A stretch of DNA of 64,000 nt from Isoetes taiwanensis. Lineage: Eukaryota; Streptophyta; Lycopodiopsida; Isoetales; Isoetaceae. The DNA lies in NCBI GenBank assembly GCA_021234155.1, contig JAJEKV010000005.1:19146089-19210088 (forward strand), read 5' to 3'. Numbering within the stretch: position 1 is the first letter of the stretch; the number at the start of each line of letters is the position of its first letter. The translations under genes and the position numbers were made by a program. Shown here one piece after another: positions 23,254 through 34,513 of the stretch. A model generated the notes under the pieces. The model saw nothing but the letters and a program-made list of their open reading frames with translations. It was not told the DNA's origin and searched no databases.

Positions 23254-23624
23254 CATTCTTGCACCGCAACTTCGCATGAAACCAACAAAGCGCCCGAATA
23301 CCAAAGGACTTCCTTAACAAACTAGGATCGAGGACGGAGGTCACAGGATGAAGGCTAAAGGCCGAAAAGGACAACAGGAAAGCAACGCCAAATTGGCCAA
23401 ACCAGGCAGGAAGAAGCCCCTCCCCTGCCTGGAAACAAATCAAAGAGAATAAGGTACTGCTGAGAGAAGAGGAAGCGCCAATGAAACGTCGATGAAGAAC
23501 TCCGCAATAAGTAGCAAACGCCCAACCTGATGAACGGCCCAAAACGCATGCGATGCATGCATGCGACGCATGCAATGCATGCATGCTCGTCTTGAGCAAG
23601 AATGCCGATTCGCTACGCGAATCG
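23254..23624. mobile_element. Non-autonomous element, copy B2 (shorter)
   Basis: Left end CATTCTTGC (23254-23262) and right end GCAAGAATG (23596-23604) are inverted complements. The right end is followed by the perfect hairpin CGATTCGC-TAC-GCGAATCG (23606-23624). The right half is nearly identical to B1, but the structured core is absent. Tandem head-to-tail copies that share a junction are characteristic of rolling-circle (Helitron-like) transposition, though unequal exchange could also give this. Confidence 0.65.
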
Positions 23625-23854
23625 ACGACATTTTCATAAATAGATATTTTCCTAGAGATCTCAAACACCATGTCTTTGAGACATGTCTATGTAATGCAAC
23701 AAGTATCATTGGTTTTGAGCTTGAATGGGTCTCTTGTATAGAAGATACTAGTAAAGTTATTGGTGATCAAGAATACATCTTCTCAGATAATATTAAAAAC
23801 CTCGTTTGTAATGCAATTGCTGAGAAATATCAGATTACAAAACAGGTCCTGTGA
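23625..23854 (+). pseudogene. Coding-like segment, unidentified
   Basis: After the B2 hairpin, one frame reads FINRYFPRDLKHHVFETCLC and continues with FELEWVSCIEDTSKVIGDQE and CNAIAEKYQITKQ before a stop at 23,854. The composition is protein-like. No start codon, splice partner or known family was recognised. The upstream continuation would be interrupted by B1/B2. Confidence 0.25.
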
Positions 23855-24339
23855 TCTTTAAATACGGATGGAGGATATTGGCGTTATAGCAGTGGATACC
23901 ATTTGTGTGGTGAAAGGGACGATTATTGTAGCTAAGAACCCATGTCTTCATCTGGAGATATTCTATTATTGAAGGTTGTGAATGTGCCGCATTAAACCTC
24001 ATGGTTGATTGCTATACTTATTGCTGAGCTATTTCTTCTCGCTGTATTTTCCCTGGAACTTTAGCTTTGATTCCCATTACTCTATAGCCCTATCTTGATC
24101 CTATGGAAAAAGAAGGCAAACTTATATAGCCTTGCAATAAGGCTTCTTAAAATTAGGATATGCACTAAGATGAGGCACACTTTTGCAAGGCATACAAAAT
24201 TTGTATTACTCAAATTCGCCAAATAAAATTGTTAGTAATAGAAAACAGTTCAAATTAGCCAAGTGTAAATATGCATCAAGAATTATTTCTAAGCAAATTT
24301 AGCCAAATAGAAATGAAAAATTCTCTTTTTTTTTTTTCA

Positions 24340-26988
24340 AGTTTAGCCAAACGTAATCTTAGTGCTAAAATTTTGGGCTCCTTAAAATTTACCCTGCTCC
24401 ACACTAATTTAGGAGCCAAAGATTGTGCTTGAAGAAAAAGATCCTTGCATCCTAATCCACCATTCTTTTTGTCCTTAATTAAGTCTGACCAAGCCACCTT
24501 GTGATTTCTCTGCCAGATGAATTTCCTAATAGCAGACTCAATTTTGTTGTATGAACATTTATCTCCAATAATAGCAGAAGAGAAATAAATATGTGTACTA
24601 CTGATTACTGCATTTGCAATTTCAACCATGCCAGCTAGAGATAAGGTGGCAGGATATTTATTGAGTTTCTGCTTGATTCTAGAAACAATTGGATCCCATA
24701 CTCCAGGAAGATTTTTGTTTAATGCTAAAGGAATACCTAAAATGGAAATGGAAGCATTCTTATCCAGAATCTTAATATCCCGTTCAATATGATTGCACTT
24801 TTTTTCCTGTTTAGCCTGACTCCTGAAACCTTACCAAACTCCTCAATTGCATTCAGAAAATTTTCCAAGCTGTCATCCCCATGTTTAAGAAAAACAAATG
24901 TATCATCAGCATACTGCATAATGGTGAAAGGTTCGTGCTCCTCAGGCATCTCCAATGTTTTTATTTTGCCTTGCTGTTGAAGATTTATAGCCATTCTGGT
25001 GACAATTTCAGCAACAATTAAAAAGAGATAAGGGGCTAAAGGACACCCTTGCCTTACTCCACGCCTACATTGGAATTGTTTAGTTGGACTTCCGTTAATT
25101 ATCAAGGCTGAGGAAGCTATAGAATTAAAACTCCAGTTTTTTTTGTATACCTCATCTTGAAAACCTAAATGTTTCATAGCTCTTTCCAAAAACTGCCAAT
25201 TAATTGTATCATAAGCTCTTTGAAAATCCAACTTGAGTAACATACACTTCTGGCCAGACATCTCATTCCAGTGTAATCCCTCTGATGCACCAATGTAATT
25301 CTCCAAAATATTTCTCTGTTGCAAGAATGCTGTTTGACAAGGGCTAATAAGTTTATGTAAGGTAGGCTTCAACCTATTTGCAAGGATTTTGGCTAAGATT
25401 TTGTAAGTTGCATTTGTTAGGGAGATTGGTCTCCAGTCCCCAATCTGCAATGGATTACCTACCTTTGGAATTAAAGTAATATGTCCAGCATTAATAGCAG
25501 GGTTCAATCTCTTTGCCTTCCAAGCCCCTTGCATGAAATTTATTAAGTCATCCTTGAAAATATCCCAAAACTCCTCATAGAATTCTGGTTGAAAGCCATC
25601 TGGTCCCGGGCTTTTACCTTTTACCATTGACCTAATTGTTTCCAATATTTCTTTTTCTTAAGTCTTCATCTTGACTTACTTGGGGATCCATTGGTATATC
25701 TTGAAAGAATTTTCCGACATCCTCATGTTGTGCTATAACTTCATTGAAAATCTTACTATATTCACTATGGAAAAACTCCTCAATTTCTTGTTGCTTTTCT
25801 ATCAAACTTCCTGAAACAGTTTTGACCTGAACAATTCCATTATTGACCATTCTGCTTTTAGCAGTCCTAAAAAAGAAGGCTGAATTTCCTTTATCCATCT
25901 CATTGATATATACTTCTACTTTTGACTGTTAGAGCTTTGGCCTCATTTTCCTCAACCAATTTAACTTTTCTTTCCAGATCCTCCTCTAGCTGCTGTAGCA
26001 TGTGATTAGCCTTGTCTAAAAACAACTTACCTCTGACCTCCCTCATTTGGCCATATAAATCCTGTTTTGCCTTTCTTTTTTTCATTGCCCAATCTTTGCC
26101 CCACTTCTTGATCCAAGTTTTGATTATCCTCATTTTCTGTAAGAATGCCTTCATTGATTCTGTTCTGCTGACAGGGACTAGAGTTGCAAAGAAAGCTTTA
26201 AATTCTTCAATGAAACACTTATTATTAAGTAATCCAATGTTGAATTTAAATGGAATATTTGTACCACCTTTACATGACTGAGTTCTATCTTGTAGGATCT
26301 GTGGAAAATGATCAGATATTGAATTGCTAATGTCCCCAGATATCATGACACCATCCCATGTGCTAAGATTCCTATTGCATATGTAGAACCTATCTAGTAG
26401 GCAGAAAACCTTTTCCTCATTCTTTCTCTTATTACTCCAAGAATAATAATTAGAGGTGGATGGTGGAATATATGAGAAATTCCCCATCAAGGCATCCCAA
26501 GCTTCCTTTTCCTTTCTGGCCATATTTATTTTCTTTCCTAGCTTTTGATCCCACACTGGTGTGTTGTTAAAATCTCATGCCATCAGCCAATTGTCCATAT
26601 TTTCAGTCTGAATCCACTGTAGAATATCTTTCCATTGTTCTTGTCTTTCATTTGTTTCAGTGGATGCATACACATTTATAATAGCAATTATCTCCTTTCC
26701 TCTTTGTAGAACTGCTACAGTCCATCTTCCTGATTGATGTGTAAACTTTTGAAGGCATTTAAATCCCCACCGAACCATACAAATGCCATCTTTAGTACCA
26801 TCAGCAGCTGACCAAACTGAATCTCCCCCAGGTTTAATCCAATCATGCAATTTTGAGGTCTCAAATTCAGGAAGCCTATGTTCCTGCATCAAAATAATAT
26901 CTACTTTCATTTCCTTAAGGGCAATAAGTGCCCTTTTCCTTTTAAGAGGACCCTTAATTCCTCTCATATTCCATGTGATGCTCTTCAT
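24340..26988 (-). pseudogene. LINE ORF2: endonuclease and reverse transcriptase
   Basis: The endonuclease starts at 26,988 (MKSITWNMRGIKGPLKRKRA; then IILMQEHRLPE, IINVYAS, and SISDHFP at the C-terminal SDH site). RT follows with GKSPGPDGFQPEFYEEFW, LTLIPK-like HITLIPK, LLKLDFQRAYDTINW, RRGVRQGCPLAPYLF and the catalytic QYADDTFVF (near 24,910). A TGA replaces the glycine codon before DFNNTP (near 26,573), and frames shift near 25,900, 25,640 and 24,730. The enzyme would nick target DNA and copy LINE RNA in place. Confidence 0.85.
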
Positions 26989-27149
26989 GCTGGATATCTT
27001 TTCCTTTCCTGTACTCTCATGTTCAAAGCTGGGCTGTTAGGGGAAAATTTCACATTCCTCATTTTCTTTTTGGTGGTGTGAGGAGTATAGTACATTTCCT
27101 TTTCATTTTCTTCAATACAAGGACTTATAGGACTGACATCCTGCCCTGT

Positions 27150-29045
27150 ATATCCCCTACCTGCAAATCCTGGCCATTTGGACTTATTGGTCTATTGTTA
27201 CCAATTCCCAGGCCATTTGGACTTATTGGTCTATTGGTCCCAATTCCCAGGCCATTTGGACTTATTGGTCTATTGGTCCCAATTCCCAGGCCTTTGGACT
27301 TATTGGTCTATTGATCCCAATTTCCAGGCCATTTGGGCTTATAGGATCTTGCAAAACCTGAATCTCCATAGGAGATCTTGTGAAAAACTTGAATTCTGAC
27401 TTATGTTTTACTATATCTTCAATGCATTCCTCTTGTGTTTCTAGCACCACTTCAGAATATTCATCAGTTTGGGATTGTTTGTTAACATTTGTTCTCTCAT
27501 TTCCCAGGTCTTCATGTTTGTCCAAACAATTTTCTTGTGTTTCTAGCACAACCTCAATAGATTGTTCCATTTGATACTCTCTGCCTTCATTATTTTTATC
27601 ATTTGCCAAGTTCTCAGCTTTCTCCATCAATTCCAATAGGATGTCATACATCTGTTTACCTGGACTATCCTCCCCCAAATACTTACAACTTGAAGCTTCT
27701 CCTTTATGAATAACCTTCCCATTAGTCATCCTAACATTAGAATCTGAGAACTGACCACCCTGTTTAGTATTTATTAAAGAAATTGAGGAACTATGAGGAC
27801 TCGAATTATGATCAATAATTTCTTTACCCTTTACATTCTTGGGACTTATAGGGACAATAGATAATTCCAACACCTGGCCATTTGGTCTTATAGGTTCCTT
27901 GGAATTCTCCACTCCCTGGCCACCAGCATTGACTAGAACTTTGATTTGTCCATTTATTCTGTTGTGTTCCTCTTTTTTCTTCCATTCCTTTCTTAAAGTA
28001 TTCATACTTTTAAAGTCTTATTTTCTAGCCTTTCTATTAGCACTTCCATTCCTGTTCTTTTTGTAATTGTTAACAGTCACCCAGGAATTTACTTTGGAAG
28101 CATCATGTTCATAATGAGGAGTTTCTCTGTTTTTAGTAACAGCCTGATCATCATTGTGCTTCATCCACTTACCTTGACATACCCCTCCACCATGCAATCT
28201 GAGGCCACAGATATTACATGGTGCCGGAAGACCCTGCCAATTCAGGGATGAACTCTTGTATTCTCCAAAGAAATCTTGATACTGAACTTGGCTTGGTATT
28301 TTTTTTAGAATATCAATTTGAATCCAAATTTTTGGAGCTCTTTCTGGAACCCCTTCCCATCCTATGTATTCACCTATTCCCGAGAACAATTCTTTGAAGA
28401 TATCCTCATGCCAATACATTGGATTTAGCCCTGCTACAGTGCAAGCTGCTGGGTGGTACAGTTGTTTTAAATCCTTAGGATCGAATTTTGGATTCCATTT
28501 CTGGAAATAGAATTGGGTATTGGCTCTGTAAATGGTACCCTGCTTAAGTAAATATTGGACTGTATTTGGACTTCCACATTCTATTGAAGAAAGGGAATTG
28601 CAGCCAATACATTCTAGAAATTTCTATCTTTTCTATCCGTCTTCATAATTTCAGTTCTAAGGTAGCTTAGTTTCACTCCCTCATGTCGAATACACCCAAT
28701 GACTGCCCAGGATTCTAATTCTTTAAGTCTAGAAGGAATGAACTGATGATTTTTGAAGTTAGGAATACCTCTGAACTCATGAATGGATCTCCTTTCCTGT
28801 TTCTCCAAAATCCTCCTTTGTTCTTCATTAATTTGGTCCAAAATCGGTCCAACAAGATGAGATTGCATGACAACGGGCGACATGGTTTGAGCTCGAGTTC
28901 TTCTTTCCGCCATTGTCGGGATCAGCCAGTCTCCACATGCAAAGTATTCAAGATTTTGAGTTCTTTCAGTTTTCCCGTTCAAAAATTTTAGAAGAGCAAT
29001 GATCTGTGTTTTTATGTGATCTGACGAATTTTGAAACAAACTCAT
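27150..29045 (-). pseudogene. LINE ORF1: DUF4283/zinc-knuckle RNA-binding protein
   Basis: ORF1 begins MSLFQNSSDHIKTQ at 29,045 and shifts frame near 28,610. It continues with the plant-LINE DUF4283-like part (YFQKWNPKFDPKDLKQLYHP; near 28,460) and a zinc-knuckle-like CNICGLRLHGGGVC (near 28,220-28,180). An in-frame stop lies at 28,018, followed by an acidic, glutamine-rich C-terminal region with VLETQE repeats and a 13-residue proline repeat. The predicted role is binding LINE RNA. Domain assignment is by pattern. Confidence 0.7.
27172..27337. repeat. 39-bp minisatellite coding a 13-residue repeat
   Basis: Units start at 27,172, 27,211, 27,250, 27,289 and 27,327 (period 39, then 38 bp). On the minus strand each full unit encodes NRPISPNGLGIGT-like residues in the LINE ORF1 tail. 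One unit lacks a base, which shifts the frame. Confidence 0.85.
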
Positions 29046-29309
29046 AAATTCCTGTCCAACGTCAGAAATTTTTAGATAGCCATGATTCCCTGTTACATAA
29101 ACATTTGTCCTCTGCTATCCATCCTTTTCACGGCTCCCAAAACTCTGTTCCTGTCCCAAATTCACCTTTTTCAGGCTTATGTCACTCTGTCTTGTCCCCC
29201 TATCCACTATTCCTGTCCCCCCATCAACGAAATTCACCTCAAATTGCCCATGTTGGGCCTGATTCCTCTCTCTACACCTCCTTCTACCTCAAGAAGTGCT
29301 CACTCATAG

Positions 29310-30100
29310 TGCCAAGAACCCACCGATGCTGCTATGGCACATAAATTGGCAAAAGGAAAAAGTTATGATAGATCATGGGAGAAATTTGGTACATTCCATG
29401 GATATTTTGATTTCTATCTTACTAATCTTAATGTATTTGATGATGTATTGCACAAGAGAAATGAAGAGACTTAATAGTACAGGAAGTGGAGAAAGAATGA
29501 TGGGAGTTACTGAGTATGAAGATGAAGAATTCTCCCAACTCTCTAAGTTTGAGCAAGAAAGTACATTCAAGCAACTAAGAAGGGAAATGGTTCATGCGAA
29601 AGCTATAAAGAAGGTGCTGAATAACAGAGAGGTATGGAGGTTTAATAATCTCAAACCGTACTTTGAGAACCTGTTTCACAAATGGCAGCAGAAGAGGCAG
29701 GCCCATGTCTTGCTTCTACTTGACTTCACGAATTATACACAAGAGGACTTGGATATAATGCTGAAGATGTTTGGCAAGAGAGACATCCCAGATTTCACAT
29801 TACAAGATGTGCTTGATGTGGCTTAGTAAGTCGGCTGTGAAGTCTTCCAAAACAATCATTACAGGGATAATATTTCGGATATCTGCAGTTTTCATAGTTG
29901 ATACCTTCATCTCGGTTTTATTTTCCTTTCGGATATCAAGGTTTTGTTATAAGGTTATAAGGATCTAGCTATTATAGCAGCTCCAAACCTACTAAATTTT
30001 CAAACATTCTTTGCTTTTATAAGCAAAGGTACTTATGTTTTTCATATAAATGCAATATAAAAAACACCTTGCCCTCAAAAAAAAAAAAAAAAAAAAAAAA
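29310..30100 (+). mobile_element. Polyadenylated retro-insert with unidentified ORF
   Basis: A perfect A24 run (30,077-30,100) ends this segment and abuts, mid-codon, the RNase H region of gypsy element G1. The 30 bp before it (GCAATATAAAAAACACCTTG then CCCTC) resemble the LINE tails at 2,012 and 10,096. Upstream, 29,456-29,826 encodes a hydrophilic protein-like stretch including FEQESTFKQLRREMVHAKAI and DFTNYTQEDLDIMLKMFGKR. A frame change near 29,455 links it to SWEKFGTFHGYFDFYLTNLN. I do not recognise the protein. It could be a retrocopied host gene or LINE sequence. Confidence 0.5.
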
Positions 30101-31519
30101 TAGTCGTACTCCTCAAGAAATTCCATCCACCTCCTTTGTCTCAAGTTTAGGAGTGGTTGCGTAAAGATGTACTGGAGGCTTTGGTGATCCGTGTCCAATT
30201 GGAATTTCCTACCCAACAGATAATGCCTCCAGGTCCTCAAGGCTCTCACAATGGCCAAAAGCTCATGGTCATGAGTCGGGTAGCGTTGTTCGGCGTCGTT
30301 CATCTTCTTTGAATCATACGCGACTACCCTTCCCTCCTGCATGAGGACTCCTCCTGTCACTAGCTTGCTAGTCGCCACTAGCTTATCCTTGTTTGGATCT
30401 GGGAGGGTGAGGACCGGTGCTGTGGTTAGTGCCTCTTTGAGCTTCTCAAAGGAGGTTTGGATATTCTCGAGCCAATGATGTGTCCAATCTTTCACCTTCC
30501 TATCCTTAATGAGGTCCGACAAAGGGGACACCCACTTCGCGAAGTCCTTTACGAACTTGCGATAGTACCGTGCCAAGCCAAGGAAGCTTCTTACTTCTTC
30601 CACATTCTTCGGTGCTGGCCAATCCACTATGGCTTCTATTTTCACCAGATCTGTTGGGATTCCTTCAGTTGAGACTACATGTCCCAAGTATTCCACCTTG
30701 CCTATTGCAAACTGGCACTTTGAGAGTTTTCCATATAATCGATGCTGCCTTAGCTTCTCTAACACTCTCCTCAAGTGCAGGACATGTTCCTCTATAGACT
30801 TACTATAGATTAGGATGTCATCAAAGAATACGATGACAAATTTGTCTAGAAAGTTCCTGAAGATGTCGTTCATCAAACGCATAAATGTTGTTGGCGCATT
30901 CGATAAGCCGAAAGGCATTACCGTGAACTCATAATGGCTATACCGCGTTCTGAAAGCGGTTTTATGGATATCTTCCTCCTTTATCCTTATTTGATAATAA
31001 CCCGACCTTACGTCAATTTTGGAGAAGAACTTTGCTCCTTGGAGCTAGTCCATAAGATCATCCGCTCTTAGCAGTGATACTTGTTCTTTATCATTTGCTT
31101 ATTGAGCTGTCAATGCACATGCGTAAACTTTCCTCTTTCTTCTTGACGAAGAGGATGGATGCTCCAAAAGGAGACATGCTTGCTCTTATGAACCTGAGTT
31201 CAAGCAGTTCTTGTAACTGCTTTTTGAGCTCACCCAGCTATGGAGTGCTCATTCTATAGGGTGCCTTGCTGGTAGGCTTAGCATCCTGTGCTAGTGTGAT
31301 TTCACACTCTACACCCCTATAGGGTGGTAGCTGACAGATTTCATCCGTAAACACGTCATGAAACTTCTTTATGAGCCTTGCTACCGGCCTAGGCAACTGA
31401 TTCAAGCTTGGCTCGCTCTTCATCGCTTGACTGGCCTCAACTGCTCCTAGCCTTAGGATGTAATCCACCCTATCTTTTATTATGCTTTTCTTCAATTGCT
31501 TCATAGAGATACGCTGCAT
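30101..31519 (-). pseudogene. G1 reverse transcriptase and RNase H
   Basis: The N-terminal part (31,519-31,238) carries FHDVFTDEICQLPPYRGVEC and [11 protein letters not shown]. The palm (from 30,918) reads [20 protein letters not shown] and the catalytic [13 protein letters not shown], then thumb and RNase H ([25 protein letters not shown]). The frame is broken between 31,237 and 30,919 and ends in phenylalanines coded by the poly(A) run of the neighbouring insert. Confidence 0.85.
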
Positions 31520-31633
31520 AGCTGAAGTTACTTTCTTACCTTTTACTATGTATCAATTCCCATCTGCCATCGTCATAGAGATCTCATTTTTGTCGCAGTC
31601 TATCATAGCTTTGGCTGGTCTCAGGAACTCCAT

Positions 31634-32050
31634 TTATACTATCAGGTCGTACTTCCCAATGTCCATAACTTCAGCCCCCATAGGCCATTTTCTTCCACTA
31701 ACGTCTATGTCAAAACTAATTCTCCTCCCCTTAGTGTGGCGGATAGCACCTGCCATGCTGACTGGCGTAGGCTTAGACTTCAAGATCTTGTTTTTCATGA
31801 GAGTAGCTAATCCTGGAGAGGCAAAATTATGCGAAATACCTGTGTCTATCAGAATGACATATGGCTTGCTATCTATAACTCCTTCTGCTGAAATGACTGT
31901 AGGCTGATTCCTAACCTCTCTTGACTCAATGGCAGCACAGATTGTACACTCACCTTCAATGTAATCTTGGGGTTTTTGTTGGCCGTCTTTCTCGTCATCA
32001 CCTTCAATCGGTGACTCCCAGTCGATAAGCTCTGCTAATGCTGACTGCAT
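31634..32050 (-). pseudogene. G1 retropepsin-like protease
   Basis: The active-site region reads VILIDTGISHNFAS. The canonical D-T-G is kept, but the residue after it is isoleucine instead of alanine or serine. It follows a gag CCHC knuckle whose pattern (CLRC...GHRTHNC, about 32,060-32,105) contains an in-frame TAG. Confidence 0.7.
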
Positions 32051-32059
32051 GACAAAGGG

Positions 32060-33087
32060 GCAGTTGTGTGTGCGATGCCCCGGCTAGAAGCACCTGAGGC
32101 ACAATTTCTTCTCTATGCATTCTTGTCCTTTCTCTTTCAGGATGTTGTTTAGAAGGAATCTAACTGACTTGCCTTCTGAGCCTTCTTGTGGCTTGCGCTC
32201 CCCATAAGATTCCCCTTGACAATTCCCTTGGTACTGGCCTCCTGCTGGCATAGAGGAAGCTTGTATGGGTTGATATTATCCCACTGCCTTCCCTTTGTAT
32301 GGTAGTTGCTTCTGCGCTGGAGTTACTGGCGCTTCCTCCAAGCTCAAAGCCTTATCTTCGGCTTCCCCAACTATCTTTGGGTTAATTGCCCGCATTAACC
32401 TTTTGATGTTGCTATTGAGGTCTTCTATGTACCCATCCACCGCTCGTCTCTCTGTTATCCTTGGAACGTTTAATCTCGATCTCATAAACTCCTCTGTATG
32501 CTTAGCCACAGACAAGTTACCCTGATCCAACCTATAGAACTGTTGTATTTGTCTGCTGGTATGGCATCTCGAAACATAATGCTTATGGAATGCTGCAGTT
32601 GTTTCTCCTCAACTTGTTTGATTTTGCGTAATCCTTCCATCATATTCTGGCTGGCCCAATCAAGTTCACTGTTGCCACCTTGCCTATATCTTTATCCGTC
32701 ATTCTATAAGAGTTTCCAAATTCTTCCATTTCATCAACCCATGCTTCTGCTTCCATGCCTGACCCGTCCTTGCCCAAGAACTGGCCTAATTTTTTTGTCT
32801 TCCACACATTGCTCATTGCACTATCTACCTTCTTTTGGTAGTCGTCTGTTCTCATGTTCCTATCCCCACCCTGAGAAGTTTTTGACCACTCTCCGAGCTA
32901 CTTCCCGATTCACTTCCTGAGGTATCTGATCTACTGGAAGTGGAAGGAGATGGGCTCCTCTACCTATTCTTTTTCTCTTCTTGTTCTTCTCGGGAGCTTG
33001 GGCTTCCTCCCTCTCCAGCTGAGGAGCTTCATCGAGACCTCTTGGTGGTGGAGGTGGTGGAGGTCCATATTCCTGGGCATGCATCAA
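32060..33087 (-). pseudogene. G1 gag polyprotein (broken)
   Basis: Pieces in shifted frames: a proline-rich N-terminus with basic KNKKRKRIGRG (33,087-32,860), a retrotransposon gag core (FLGKDGSGMEAEAWVDEMEE; 32,855-32,640), a linker with LSVAKHTEEFMRSRLNVPRI (32,530-32,276) and a CCHC zinc knuckle near 32,080. It would form the particle and bind RNA. Confidence 0.75.
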
Positions 33088-33250
33088 TGGTGTAGCCCAC
33101 TACAAGAGATGTTGCATTTGGTTTCTCATATGTGTCAGCCTTGTGTTCATGGCTTCAACTGACATGTCTTGTTCCTCATCCTGCTCTCCGCCAAACAAGT
33201 TTCTGGGTTGCCACTGATGTTGCCGCCCTAAACCTTGGAGCCCTGAGCCC

Positions 33251-33461
33251 GGTGTTCCTGGCTGCAAGTATTAGTACCAACATTGTTATTTAAGTTATAC
33301 ATCATATTATAACATCATTTACAGGTCAACTGTTGTTAACCATAAAAGAAATCAAGTTGAAATTCAATGTATAAGTTAATAATGAGTTATGATAATCGAT
33401 ACATCAGAAGTTTTATATTATAGAGGAATAGGTAATAGTACATGGAAATCTTAAAACATTT
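33251..33461. other. AT-rich gap between gag and extra ORF
   Basis: About 200 bp of AT-rich sequence. Read on the minus strand it ends in TACTTGCAG, a plausible splice acceptor just before the G1 gag leader, so it could be an intron of a transcript that joins the upstream ORF to gag. Confidence 0.35.
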
Positions 33462-34422
33462 TTATACATTTAATATTATGTGGGGACAAGAAGTGTTCAT
33501 CGACGAGAGCCCTTCATGGATTTGAAGAAATTCTTCACGTCTTTGAGTCGGAGGCCCTTGCCAACATTGCGCAGGATGTTCCTGGCTGATCCACCCTCGA
33601 GGGCTCGAGCCAATTTGAGGTGGAGGAAGTGGGGGTACTGTGGCCACGACGATCGTCATTGGCGCATCTCTCAAGTGACCCCTGGTGAAGTCGAGGCTGT
33701 AAAGCACTATGGATCTTTTGAAAAGAATGATATAATCCGTGTTGCTGCTCAGCTTGGCGTGCTGTCCAAAGCCTGAGAGTGCTATCAGGAGTGCCACTAC
33801 CTCCTCGCCTCGTGGGCTAAACTCCTTGTAAGAAACTATCATATGTCCCTGACTAAGGACTGGAAGATAGTATCGAATCGCCTTTCCCCTTCCTATCACC
33901 TGCATGCCTGTTCCCTTCTTTTGAGCAGCTCCACCATAGACGTCTAGTGCTAAGTGGTCTTCATGGTCTGGTGGTTCCACTGTCCAGATTGATGATGTTG
34001 GATGCCTCCCGCATACTTCGCAATCGAACGGGCCCTTCCCTAGTTTGTACAACCTGCTTTGGATGGCTTGGAATTCTTCTTCTGGGATGACTGGCTGCTG
34101 CCGATGATACATCTCCCTTATATACTCATATGCGGCAACGTTGGACATCGTCTCGCTGGCGTAAGAGTGTCGCTCCGCTACTTCTCTTGGGACTTCCTGA
34201 TAAGTAATCAATGAAGTCGCTCTGCTGTTTCCTTGCAATCAGACCTAAGAGCTCGTCGATTCTGAGCTCTTCTTTTAGGCAGTATGGGAGTTTGAGGATA
34301 TCATTTACTAAGATGTACTCCCCCCCCCAACCGATTACTATCGGCGATAGAGCTGTGATGCCGATTGGTAGTTCGTTGGCCCGCCGGATGTCATCCTCGT
34401 GCCTTGCTATCTGCCTCTCCAT
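33462..34422 (-). pseudogene. Unidentified ORF upstream of G1 gag
   Basis: Two overlapping frames form one protein: MERQIARHEDDIRRANELPI...LLGLIARKQ (34,422 to about 34,215), then after a one-base shift ITYQEVPREVAERHSY, EYIREMYHRQQPVIPEEEF, FDCEVCGRHPTSSIWTVEPP, and PRGEEVVALLIALSGFGQHA. The CxxC pair may bind metal. I know no family for it. It has the same orientation as G1 and lies directly 5' of its gag, so it may be an accessory ORF of that element, as in some plant gypsy lineages with an ORF before gag, or an unrelated gene fragment. Confidence 0.5.
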
Positions 34423-34513
34423 TATTGCTACCCTGCTTTAGGGGTCTGGTTAGATACTTGTGACATACCATAGTATGCATATGTATACCGTATAAATACA
34501 GGCATACATTCTC

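Larger units (their letters stand above)
24327..29300 (-). mobile_element. L1-type LINE, decayed, lacking its 3' domain
   Basis: The order on the minus strand is a GC-richer leader (about 29,300-29,050), ORF1 (29,045-27,150), and ORF2 with endonuclease and reverse transcriptase (26,988-24,340). The sequence stops at an A12 run (24,328-24,340) soon after the RT thumb. The zinc-finger-like C-terminus seen in the LINE tails at 2.0 and 10.1 kb is absent. Loss of the 3' end is unusual, since LINE truncation is normally 5', so a deletion is likely. Frameshifts and stops make it inactive. Confidence 0.85.
30101..33250 (-). mobile_element. Ty3/gypsy element G1 (chromovirus-like), 3' truncated
   Basis: The order on the minus strand is gag (33,087-32,060), protease (32,050-31,634), RT and RNase H (31,519-30,101). 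Integrase and the 3' LTR are missing because a poly(A)-ended insert interrupts it at 30,100. Protein sequence is close to element G4 (for example [20 protein letters not shown] against [20 protein letters not shown]). Upstream of gag lies an AT-rich gap and then the extra ORF at 33,462-34,422. Confidence 0.8.
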
